DNA of 64,000 nucleotides, taken from assembly GCF_019511525.1 (NCBI RefSeq), contig NZ_JAEUAT010000012.1, positions 116,001 to 180,000 of the forward strand, given 5' to 3'. Shown in pieces: positions 8,446 to 16,114 of this stretch. A model generated the notes under the pieces. It had not been told where the DNA came from. It searched no databases and saw only the letters and a program-made list of their open reading frames with translations. The position numbers and the translations under genes were made by a program. Positions within the stretch are counted from its first letter, which is position 1, and every line of letters begins with the position of its first letter. The stretch is from Rhizobium cauense. Lineage in GTDB: Bacteria > Pseudomonadota > Alphaproteobacteria > Rhizobiales > Rhizobiaceae.

Positions 8446-9999
8446 ATGACCGGTTACCATGAGCTCAAGGGTGCAGCGCAGATACTCGTCGTCGAGGACG
8501 ACCCGATCCAGCGTCGACTGCTCAAGAACGCGATAGAGCGTCACGGCCACGTCGTCCATCAGGCGGAAAACGGCCGGATCGGGCTGGAGATGGTGAAGAG
8601 AGGCAGTGGCCTCTACAACGTCATCGTTCTCGACCTGATGATGCCCGAGATGACGGGCCTCGAATTCCTGGAAGCACTGCACGAATTCGGCACGCATGTT
8701 CCTGTCATTGTCCAGACAGGGCAAGGCGGCATCGAGACCGTGGTGCAGGCAATGCGCGCCGGTGCCTTCGATTTCGTCGTCAAGCCGGTCTCGCCTGAGC
8801 GGATTGCCAATTCGATCTCCAATGCCCTGAAGCTCGATCAGCGCGAAGTCAAAGCACGCGCTGGCCGCAGATCGCGTTCCGGCGCTGTCGGCTTCGACGA
8901 TATCGTTTCGGCAAGCCCGGCGATGCTTCGCGTCATCGATCTGGCGCAGCGCGCAGCGCAATCGAATATTCCCGTCGTGCTCGAAGGCGAGTCGGGCGTT
9001 GGCAAGGAACTGGTCGCCCGTGCCATCCAGTCCGGCAGCGACCGCTCAGGCAAGCCGTTCGTCACGGTCAATTGCGGCGCCATTCCGCACAATCTTGTCG
9101 AAAGTATCCTTTTCGGTCATGAGAAGGGAGCCTTCACTGGCGCCACCGAAAAGCATATCGGCAAGTTTATGGAAGCCGACGGCGGTACGATTTTCCTCGA
9201 CGAGATCGGCGATCTGCCGCTCGAAGTGCAGGTCAAGCTGCTGCGCGCCGTCCAGCAGGGAGAGATCGAGACCGTTGGTGCGCGTACAGCGCACAAGGTC
9301 AACGTCCGGCTGATCTCGGCGACCAACAAGGATCTGATCGAAGAGGTCAAGAACGGGCATTTCCGTGAAGACCTCTATTATCGCCTGAACGTTTTCCCGA
9401 TCACCATTCCAGCACTTCGCAAGCGCAAGGAAGACATCCCACATCTCGTGCGCGTCTTCACCGAGCGCTTCTCGAGCGAGCAGAAGGGCGGTCACCGAAT
9501 GTCGGTGAGTGCCGGCGCGCTGGCCTTGCTCACCGCCTATGACTGGCCGGGCAATATCCGTCAGCTCGAGAACGCGATCTTCCGCGCTGTCGTCCTGGCC
9601 GAAGGCAATGAACTGACCGAAGCAGATTTCCCGCAAATTGCGGCGCAGCTACCGGAATACGAAGTCGTCGATCACCTGGCACTGGTCGCGGACAACACGC
9701 GCCATGACAGGCAAAGCGACTTTTCGACAGGCGAGTATCCGGCCCACCAGGCCAGCGTCGAAGAGGCCGTGGCACGAATCACGGAGGCGCCTGATAACGC
9801 AATTGCCAGCACGAACCCTGCCGGGGACGTGCGGAAGCTTGCGGATGTGGAGGAGGAATTGATCCGATTCGCCCTTAAATTCTATCGCGGCCAGATGAGT
9901 CAAGTGGCCCGAAAATTGGGCATCGGAAGATCCACATTGTACCGCAAGCTCAAGGATTACGGCATAGATCCGGACAATCCGCAGAAAGACGCCGCATAA
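8446..9999 (+). CDS. Sigma-54-dependent response regulator (REC-AAA-Fis)
   Basis: 517 residues of NtrC-family architecture. The receiver domain (about 10-125) has the acidic pair EDD, the phospho-acceptor Asp in VLDLMMPEM and the conserved Lys in VVKPVSP. The AAA domain (about 145-390) has Walker A GESGVGKE, the sigma-54 contact loop GAFTGA and Walker B TIFLDEIGD. The C-terminus is a Fis-type helix-turn-helix (SQVARKLGIGRSTLYRKL). Between AAA and HTH there is a weakly conserved linker of about 75 residues. GAGGCAGCA precedes the ATG. No histidine kinase is adjacent, so its partner is unknown. It is a possible but unproven sigma-54 activator for promoters in this genome. Confidence 0.92.
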   Translation: MTGYHELKGAAQILVVEDDPIQRRLLKNAIERHGHVVHQAENGRIGLEMVKRGSGLYNVIVLDLMMPEMTGLEFLEALHEFGTHVPVIVQTGQGGIETVVQAMRAGAFDFVVKPVSPERIANSISNALKLDQREVKARAGRRSRSGAVGFDDIVSASPAMLRVIDLAQRAAQSNIPVVLEGESGVGKELVARAIQSGSDRSGKPFVTVNCGAIPHNLVESILFGHEKGAFTGATEKHIGKFMEADGGTIFLDEIGDLPLEVQVKLLRAVQQGEIETVGARTAHKVNVRLISATNKDLIEEVKNGHFREDLYYRLNVFPITIPALRKRKEDIPHLVRVFTERFSSEQKGGHRMSVSAGALALLTAYDWPGNIRQLENAIFRAVVLAEGNELTEADFPQIAAQLPEYEVVDHLALVADNTRHDRQSDFSTGEYPAHQASVEEAVARITEAPDNAIASTNPAGDVRKLADVEEELIRFALKFYRGQMSQVARKLGIGRSTLYRKLKDYGIDPDNPQKDAA

Positions 10000-10092
10000 G
10001 TCCCCTAAATTAACATTCCGGCAATCATCTTTTGTTACCAATCATAAACCACTTGTTAGTGGCCTGTTCACTATGTAAAGAAAAGGTTGATC

Positions 10093-10119
10093 ATGTGTGG
10101 CATTTTTGCCATCGTGTGA
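10093..10119 (+). other. Eight-codon reading frame MCGIFAIV
   Basis: An ATG at 10093 with AAAAGG seven bases upstream opens an 8-codon frame reading MCGIFAIV, then TGA. MCGI is the N-terminus of class II glutamine amidotransferases (GlmS, AsnB, PurF after processing), but nothing after the stop continues that family in any frame. It is either a leader peptide for the downstream DUF882 gene, a tiny remnant, or chance. Confidence 0.25.
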
Positions 10120-10173
10120 CCGCATTTAACAGTCAACGGTGTCAAAGAGGGACCATCGGCTGTCTGACGGGGA

Positions 10174-12060
10174 TTGAGTTTGCCGGATCTGAATGGGAAT
10201 ACGAAACCTTCGCGCCTGAACGTGCGCACTAGGTATACGGACCTTTGCGGAAAGGTGTTTAGGACGGCTATGGCCGCCCTTCTCGCACTCGCTGTTTCGT
10301 CGCCGGTTCTGGTCAGCTCGCCTTCCGAGGCGGCCGGCGAAACACGTAGCCTCAAGCTCTATTTCGTCCACACCGGCGAAAAGGCCGTCATTACCTTCAA
10401 ACGCAACGGACGATACGACACCCAGGGCCTCCAGCAGTTGAACCGATTCCTGCGCGATTGGCGCAAGAACCAGCCGACGAGAATGGACCCGCGTCTTTTC
10501 GACCTGGTCTGGGAAGTCTACCGCCAGAGCGGCTCGCGCGACTATATCCATGTCGTGTCCGCCTTCCGCTCTCCGTCTACCAACGCGATGCTGAAAGGCC
10601 GCTCGCGCAATTCGGGCGTCGCCGAAAAGAGCCAGCATATGCTCGGCAAGGCGATGGATTTCTATCTTCCTGACGTCAAACTGGCGACTTTGCGCGGTAT
10701 CGGCATGAAAATGCAGGTCGGCGGCGTTGGATTCTATCCGAAATCCGGCTCTCCTTTCGTTCACATGGATGTTGGCGGCGTGCGCGCCTGGCCGCGCATG
10801 AGCCGTCAGGAACTGGTCCGGCTTTTCCCCAATGGCAACACGATGCACATCCCTGCGGACGGCCGTCCGCTGCCGGGCTATGAGCAGGCCGTGGCTGATT
10901 ACAAGCGTCGCGTGAGCTCCTCGCAGGTGATGATGGCAAGCTCAGGCGCATATACCGGATCGTCGTCGGGCGCTGCGGGTAAGCCCAGGACGCTTTTCGC
11001 CGCCCTCTTCGGCGGTGGTGCTGACGAAGCCGAGGACAATGATGATAGCGGTGCAACAGCGGTTGCCACTGCGCCGGCCGCGACGACCGTCTTGCCGAAC
11101 GCTGCCAATCCCGCCGAACAAGAGCCCGCGCAGGCTACAGAAGTCGCAAGCGTAAACGCGCCGGTTCCGCAAGTGCGTCCGGCGTTCGCCAATGAGCCGG
11201 GCGGCAGCCAGATAGCCAACGCCCTTATTCCTCCGCAGTCCGGAAATGCAGCGCAGGAAGCCCTTGCTGCCGTGACCGATCAAAGTCAGCAGCAGTTCGC
11301 GGATCTCAGCGGCTACAGCGTACCGGTTCCTTCTCTGCTCGGACCGCGCCGCTCTCCGGGTGACGCGGAGGTCGCTTCGGCTGATCCGTCTGCGATGACG
11401 GGGAATCTCGCAGCGGTTCCGACACCGGCTGAACGACCGGCGCTTGCCGAAAAGCTTCTTGCTGCAGCGGACGCTGCTGAAGCAGACGACGATATGGCGG
11501 AGCAGGAGGATACGCTTTCTCCGGCTGTTGCCGATGCCCTTGACCAGCAGAATGTTGATGGCGACCGTCAGGTCGCATCCAACCAGGCGTCGGTCACGAG
11601 CGTCGAGCAGGCTATTAACGCGGCAATGCCGCAAAAGGTTCCAGGCGAAAAGCCACCGCTACAGCTTGCTGCGCTTGCTCCCGCCACGAAGTCCGCAAGC
11701 TTCGGCGATGGGTTCGATGCGCCGCGTCCGGCCGATGCCGGCGGCGTGTCGCAGGGCATGCCGACCAAGGGTGGTCGTCCGACGAAGCATGAAGCTGCCG
11801 AAGCCGACGCGAGCCGTGCCACCGTTCGCACCGAGCCTAAGCTGACGCAGAAGATCATCTCGCAATGGGCGCTCACCAACGCTCGCATGGAAATGGTCAC
11901 CAAGCCGGTCAAGGCGCCGCGCTTCGTCAGCCAGACTCTTCGCGCGCAGCCGACCTCGGTCTATGCGGAAGGTTTCACCAAGACGGCTTCCGTCGATCCG
12001 GGCCGTTTCAGCGGCAGCGCGGTCAATTTCATGGAAGTGAAGAAGTTCGACTCGAACTGA
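10174..12060 (+). CDS. Exported DUF882 (peptidase M15-like) protein with long disordered tail
   Basis: 628 residues from a TTG at 10174 preceded by ACGGGGA; an in-frame ATG at 10270 would still leave a signal peptide. The hydrophobic segment MAALLALAVSSPVLV is at about residues 33-47, giving a long n-region. Residues about 57-240 form the DUF882/YcbK domain related to D-Ala-D-Ala carboxypeptidases of peptidase M15. The presumptive zinc ligands are in SQHMLGKAMDFY (H and D near 155-161) and SPFVHMDVG (near 195). The rest, about 380 residues, is Ala/Pro/Gln-rich, low complexity and probably disordered. It may act on peptidoglycan in the periplasm; activity is inferred from the family. Monocistronic, with a terminator at 12082-12113. 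Confidence 0.82.
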   Translation: MSLPDLNGNTKPSRLNVRTRYTDLCGKVFRTAMAALLALAVSSPVLVSSPSEAAGETRSLKLYFVHTGEKAVITFKRNGRYDTQGLQQLNRFLRDWRKNQPTRMDPRLFDLVWEVYRQSGSRDYIHVVSAFRSPSTNAMLKGRSRNSGVAEKSQHMLGKAMDFYLPDVKLATLRGIGMKMQVGGVGFYPKSGSPFVHMDVGGVRAWPRMSRQELVRLFPNGNTMHIPADGRPLPGYEQAVADYKRRVSSSQVMMASSGAYTGSSSGAAGKPRTLFAALFGGGADEAEDNDDSGATAVATAPAATTVLPNAANPAEQEPAQATEVASVNAPVPQVRPAFANEPGGSQIANALIPPQSGNAAQEALAAVTDQSQQQFADLSGYSVPVPSLLGPRRSPGDAEVASADPSAMTGNLAAVPTPAERPALAEKLLAAADAAEADDDMAEQEDTLSPAVADALDQQNVDGDRQVASNQASVTSVEQAINAAMPQKVPGEKPPLQLAALAPATKSASFGDGFDAPRPADAGGVSQGMPTKGGRPTKHEAAEADASRATVRTEPKLTQKIISQWALTNARMEMVTKPVKAPRFVSQTLRAQPTSVYAEGFTKTASVDPGRFSGSAVNFMEVKKFDSN

Positions 12061-12081
12061 GGTCGAAGGACAGGAATTTGA

Positions 12082-12113
12082 AAGAGCCGTCGGAGCGATC
12101 CGGCGGCTCTTTT
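12082..12113 (+). terminator. Intrinsic terminator after DUF882 gene
   Basis: The arms AAGAGCCGTCGG (12082-12093) and CCGGCGGCTCTT (12100-12111) pair with one G-U wobble and are followed by a T-run at 12110-12113. Confidence 0.88.
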
Positions 12114-12186
12114 GCTTGCGCCTGTGGCGGAAAGTCGCGTCGCAGGAGGTCATGTCGGGGAAAGAGTGGCTTGCGTTTAATTTCCA

Positions 12187-12220
12187 TATCGAGAATAAAG
12201 CGGTTCCGATATTCTCGATA
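12187..12220. promoter_or_regulatory. Perfect 11-bp inverted repeat upstream of LysR gene
   Basis: TATCGAGAATA (12187-12197) and TATTCTCGATA (12210-12220) are exact inverted copies separated by 12 bases. The dyad ends 9 bases before the chosen LysR start codon. Its size and position suit a LysR-type operator for autoregulation. No T-run follows, so it is not a terminator. Confidence 0.65.
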
Positions 12221-12229
12221 AGTGAAGAC

Positions 12230-13138
12230 ATGGATCTCTCGTCGATTGAAATCTTTCAGGCGGTCGCTGCGCACAGCAGCGTAACGAAGGCCGCCGCCGT
12301 TATGGGCCGCGTGCCCTCGAACGTGACGACGCGCATCCAGCAGCTCGAGGAGGACCTTGGGGTCCCGCTGTTCAGCCGTGACGGCCGGAGGATGTCGCTG
12401 ACGCGTGAGGGGACAATCTTTCTGTCGTACGCGACGCGGCTTGCCGATCTGGCTGTGGAGGCAAGGCAGGCCGTGCGGCCGCTGAGCGTGTCGGGCGCGC
12501 TTCGCGTCGGGACGATGGAGAGTACGGCAGCGAGCCGGCTTCCTGAGGTCATCAGACGGTTTGGATCGCGTTGGCCCAACGTTTCCCTGGAGCTCACGAT
12601 GGGGGCGACACGGGAGCTCATGCAGAGCGTGCTCGCTGCAGAGATCGATTGCGCGCTGGTGGCGCGGCCGCCGCAGGCGATGCTGGATCAGGCACGCTAT
12701 GGGGATCTCGACTTCGGTAGGTTCGATGCCCGGCGCATTTATGTCGAAGACCTCGTGCTCGTGCTCCCCCCAAAGCACCCCGACGTCGAACTCGCAGCCG
12801 ACCTTCGCGTTGGGACACTGGCGGTCATGGAGCCAGGATGCACCTATCGACGCATGGCTGAGGAGTGGGCGGAAGGCGCCACCTCGCTGCGCACGCTGGA
12901 ACTCGCTTCCTACCACGCGATCCTCGCAAGTATCGTCGCCGGCAATGCGTGCGGTGTCATGCCGCGCTCGGTGTTCGATCTCCTGCGCTGGCCTGCCGAT
13001 ATCGTCACGCGCGAGGTCGGTGCTGTGGAAACCTTTCTCGTGCGGCGCAGGGGTGACCGGTCGGATGCGTTTGAGGCTTTTCACGATGTCCTTGTTGCCT
13101 CGCGAGGCAGGGATGGCCCTGCCAAACCCACGGACTGA
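12230..13138 (+). CDS. LysR-family transcriptional regulator
   Basis: 302 residues from the ATG at 12230. The frame is open further upstream, but that part runs through the terminator and the palindrome. Residues 1-60 are the winged helix-turn-helix (SSVTKAAAVMGRVPSNVTTRI, LGVPLFSRDGRRMSLT). From about 88 onward is a periplasmic-binding-protein-like effector domain (ALRVGTMESTAASRLPEVI). The effector is unknown. It lies 47 bases before the HPP gene on the same strand, so HPP is the likely target. A perfect inverted repeat sits immediately upstream. The start has only a weak purine-rich site (AGTGAAG). Confidence 0.88.
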   Translation: MDLSSIEIFQAVAAHSSVTKAAAVMGRVPSNVTTRIQQLEEDLGVPLFSRDGRRMSLTREGTIFLSYATRLADLAVEARQAVRPLSVSGALRVGTMESTAASRLPEVIRRFGSRWPNVSLELTMGATRELMQSVLAAEIDCALVARPPQAMLDQARYGDLDFGRFDARRIYVEDLVLVLPPKHPDVELAADLRVGTLAVMEPGCTYRRMAEEWAEGATSLRTLELASYHAILASIVAGNACGVMPRSVFDLLRWPADIVTREVGAVETFLVRRRGDRSDAFEAFHDVLVASRGRDGPAKPTD

Positions 13139-13185
13139 CCTCTGCTCGCACATCCAGTCAATCAATCGCTCTCTACCGGTTTGCC

Positions 13186-14301
13186 ATGTCCAACACCACG
13201 CGTCCTAAAACAGACCCCAGCCAGCGCTCGCGTCTGTTTTCACCAATCCTCGCCGGCGCCACGCTCCGCGAACGCATGTTTGCCTGCCTTGGCGCGCTGA
13301 TCGCGATTGCGCTGACGGGTATGGTTTGCGGCTATCTCTTCGGGCAGGGATCGCATCTGCCGCTGATCGTCGCGCCTATGGGCGCTTCGGCCGTACTGCT
13401 TTTCGCAGTGCCGGCAAGTCCGTTGGCGCAGCCCTGGTCGATCATTGGCGGCAACACGATCTCCGCCATGATGGGCATTCTTGCCGCACACTTCATTCAT
13501 GAGCCGATTATCGCCATCGGTGTCGGTGTCTCGCTGGCGATCGGCGCCATGTCGTTTACCCGCTGTCTGCACCCACCGGGCGGTGCAGCGGCGTTGACCG
13601 CCGTACTCGGTGGCCCGGCGGTAGCGAGTTGGGGCCTGCTTTTTCCGTTCGTTCCGGTGGCGTTGAATTCCTGCATCCTGGTGGCGATCGGGATTCTCTT
13701 CCACAAGCTTGGGCGGCGGAACTATCCGCATGTTCCCGCCGCGGTGCCGGTCAATACGCACCAGACGATTGATCTGCCGTCCATTGTGCGGGTTGGCTTC
13801 CGCGAAGAAGACGTCGATGCTGCACTGGCGAAATTCGAGGAAACCTTCGACATCGATCGTGGCGACCTGAGCCGTTTGTTGCGGCAGGTCGAGGCCGAGG
13901 CTGTCGTCCGTTCGCACGGCACCGTCACCTGCGCCGACATCATGTCGCGGGACGTGATCGCGGTGAACGAGAATGCTGCTGTGGAAGAGGCGCGCTCGCT
14001 GCTGCTCAAGCACAATGTACGCACGCTTCCCGTCAAGAATGGCAGCGGACGCCTGATCGGCACGGTCGGACTGCGGGAGTTGATGGAGGCCGAACAGCTT
14101 GCCGGTCACGTCGCGAAGGCCGCGACCGCTCCCCCGGATGCGCCCGCCGTCAGCCTGTTGCCTGACTTGACGGACGGGCACACCCACGCAGTCATCATTG
14201 TCGATGCCGGCGGGCACGTGCTGGGGCTCATCTCACAGACGGACCTCCTCAGTGCCATGGCCCACATGTTGCCTGAACAGGCTCCGCGCATCGCCGCCTA
14301 G
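13186..14301 (+). CDS. HPP-family membrane protein with C-terminal CBS pair
   Basis: 371 residues. Residues about 30-180 form the four-helix HPP integral membrane domain, with the family signature RCLHPPGGAAALTAV. A cytoplasmic linker follows, then two CBS motifs (ADIMSRDVIAVNENAAVEEA near 245 and HTHAVIIVDAGGHVLGLISQTD near 330). CBS pairs usually bind adenosyl ligands and gate the attached domain. HPP proteins have been linked to nitrite transport in plastids and cyanobacteria; whether this one carries nitrite is unproven, but the neighbouring nitrate/nitrite block makes it worth testing. Its end overlaps the end of the convergent small membrane gene by 4 bases. Confidence 0.88.
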   Translation: MSNTTRPKTDPSQRSRLFSPILAGATLRERMFACLGALIAIALTGMVCGYLFGQGSHLPLIVAPMGASAVLLFAVPASPLAQPWSIIGGNTISAMMGILAAHFIHEPIIAIGVGVSLAIGAMSFTRCLHPPGGAAALTAVLGGPAVASWGLLFPFVPVALNSCILVAIGILFHKLGRRNYPHVPAAVPVNTHQTIDLPSIVRVGFREEDVDAALAKFEETFDIDRGDLSRLLRQVEAEAVVRSHGTVTCADIMSRDVIAVNENAAVEEARSLLLKHNVRTLPVKNGSGRLIGTVGLRELMEAEQLAGHVAKAATAPPDAPAVSLLPDLTDGHTHAVIIVDAGGHVLGLISQTDLLSAMAHMLPEQAPRIAA

Positions 14302-14615
14302 ATGGGCGTTGCCCAGCCGAGCTGCAGGTAGGCCGCCAGGCTTATTGCGGACAGCGATATTGCGAAAACCGGTGGCGGAGCCCGCATCGTTCGAGCGAGA
14401 AGCGGGCCAAGCACTGCGATCAGCGTGCCAATCCACGGCCCGCCGCCGGCGAAGGCCAATCCGAGGGCGGCGAGACTGACGGTACTCGCGACCATCGTGA
14501 GCGGTGCCGTTGCCACGGCAGCATCCGCGCCGGCGCTGAAGATGCTGACGAAGCGCGGCCAACTGAGGGCGATTGCGAGAACCAGGAAAGCGGGAGCGAT
14601 CGTCTCGAGTTGCAT
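14298..14615 (-). CDS. Small three-helix membrane protein coupled to cysG
   Basis: 105 residues from an ATG at 14615 that shares a base with the cysG stop (TGATG), so its translation should depend on cysG translation. It has three hydrophobic segments: about 5-22, 33-57 (containing LGLAFAGGGPWIG) and 62-100. There are no recognisable catalytic motifs or known domain. It is the last gene of the nitrate assimilation transcript, so a role in nitrate/nitrite handling or membrane support is possible but unsupported. A longer upstream start would lie inside cysG. Confidence 0.7.
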   Translation of the reverse strand: MQLETIAPAFLVLAIALSWPRFVSIFSAGADAAVATAPLTMVASTVSLAALGLAFAGGGPWIGTLIAVLGPLLARTMRAPPPVFAISLSAISLAAYLQLGWATPI

Positions 14616-16114
14616 CAGCGCGCTCCGACGGCCAAGTGAAGATCGTCTTCGAAGCAACCAACATCGCCGGTGCCGGTTTGGCGTGCCGCAAGCGCGCTGC
14701 CGACAGCGATCAGGACAGGATTGTCATAACCGATCTCCGAGATTCCAGAGGCGATGGTCGAGAGCGTGCCGCGCCAATCGCGCTCAGTCGACCGGCTGAC
14801 GTCGCTGATGACGATCGCCGGCGTTTCGGGCGAAAGTCCTTCGTGGATCAACCGATCGGCGATGAGCGGCGCCGTTCGGCCGCCCATGTAGAAAACGGTT
14901 GTCGTACGGGGATCGGCGACGGTCTTCCAATCGACATCGGCGGGCAGGCTTCCATGTCGGGAATGACCGGTGATGAAGCGGACGGACTGAGCATGGTCGC
15001 GGTGCGTCAGCGAAATCCCGAGGCGGGAGGCCATGGCGCTTGCGGCTGTTATGCCGGGGATGACGTCGACGGGGATGTTTTCGCGATCGAGATGGGCAAT
15101 CTCTTCGCCGGCGCGGCCGAAGATCATCGGATCGCCGGACTTCAGCCGTACGACCCGCTTGCCCGATTTGGCGAGCTTAACCATCATGGCGTTGATGTCT
15201 TCCTGGCGGCAGCTTGTGCGGCCACCGCGTTTGCCGACCAGCATGCGCTTGGCTTCTCGCCGGGCAAGCTCCAGTACCTCCGAAGAAACAAGGTCGTCGA
15301 AGAGGATCACATCGGCGGCCTGCAGGGCGCGGACGGCCTTCAACGTCAGAAGCTCGGCATCCCCGGGGCCGGCGCCGACCAGCGTTACTCGGCCGCGCGA
15401 GGAGTGGGCGGGCGCTTCCCGAAGCCTGTCGGCTTCCTTGAGAAGCAGCCCGCTGACGCCCTCCTCCGGCGTATCCGAACTTGAAAAGGCGCGATCGACG
15501 AATGTCTCCCAGAAAGTGCGGCGGAGCGGACCGGGCGTGAGCCGTTCATTGACCCTGTCGCGCAATGTCTGAGCGAGTTCAGCCCAGCCCTTCAGTGCAC
15601 GTGGTAGCAATGTCTCGATCCGACGCCGGATCGCCTGGGCGAGGATCGGGGCTGCGCCATCCGTCGAGATCGAGACGACGACGGGCGAGCGGTTGACGAT
15701 CGAGCCGAACTGGAACTGGCAAAAGGCTGGCTTGTCTATGACGTTGACCGGCACGCCGGCGAGGCGGGCAGCGTCGAAGAAGGCTTTCGCCTCGTCGTCT
15801 TCCTCACAGTCGGCAATGGCGATGGCCGCGTCGGCGAAGATCGTTTCATCCCATGCTTGGCTGTGATGAATGAAACCGCCGTGAAGGTGCTCGGCACCGC
15901 GCGAGATCAGCTTCTCGAAAGTGTCGGAAAGCGCGTCAGCATAGACATGCACCTGCGCGCCGCAGGCACCGAGGAGCTCGGCCTTCCAGGCGGCGGCGTC
16001 GGAGCCGCCAGCGACGACTACGCGCTTGCCTTCGAGCGCCCAGAACACCGGCAGCTTGGCAAGCGGTTCCATGCGGGCGGGTGCTTCATTCCGCGGCTGC
16101 TGCAAGACATCCAT
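14615..16114 (-). CDS. cysG: Siroheme synthase (bifunctional CysG)
   Basis: 499 residues from ATG 16114, which lies 28 bases inside the end of the nitrate reductase gene. Residues about 20-230 are the precorrin-2 dehydrogenase/sirohydrochlorin ferrochelatase half (KRVVVAGGSDAAAWKAELL, ADCEEDDE, NVIDKPAFCQFQFGSIVNR). Residues about 245-490 are the uroporphyrinogen III C-methyltransferase half (RVTLVGAGPGDAELLTLKA, FGRAGEEI, VIPGITAASA). It makes siroheme, the cofactor of NirB, which explains its place in this operon. The NAD loop reads GGSDAAAWK where CysG usually has a GGGxVAxRK pattern; this may be tolerated variation. Frame continuity upstream of 16114 is antisense-free overlap within nasA and is not used. 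Confidence 0.93.
   Translation of the reverse strand: MDVLQQPRNEAPARMEPLAKLPVFWALEGKRVVVAGGSDAAAWKAELLGACGAQVHVYADALSDTFEKLISRGAEHLHGGFIHHSQAWDETIFADAAIAIADCEEDDEAKAFFDAARLAGVPVNVIDKPAFCQFQFGSIVNRSPVVVSISTDGAAPILAQAIRRRIETLLPRALKGWAELAQTLRDRVNERLTPGPLRRTFWETFVDRAFSSSDTPEEGVSGLLLKEADRLREAPAHSSRGRVTLVGAGPGDAELLTLKAVRALQAADVILFDDLVSSEVLELARREAKRMLVGKRGGRTSCRQEDINAMMVKLAKSGKRVVRLKSGDPMIFGRAGEEIAHLDRENIPVDVIPGITAASAMASRLGISLTHRDHAQSVRFITGHSRHGSLPADVDWKTVADPRTTTVFYMGGRTAPLIADRLIHEGLSPETPAIVISDVSRSTERDWRGTLSTIASGISEIGYDNPVLIAVGSALAARQTGTGDVGCFEDDLHLAVGAR

Noticed and set aside
10093..10119. N-terminal remnant of glmS or asnB as a pseudogene
   Set aside because: Only eight codons match and no further amidotransferase sequence follows in any frame; kept only as a low-interest curiosity.
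12116..12229. Longer N-terminus for the LysR protein
   Set aside because: The upstream frame passes through the DUF882 terminator and the palindrome and adds residues not found before the HTH in LysR proteins.
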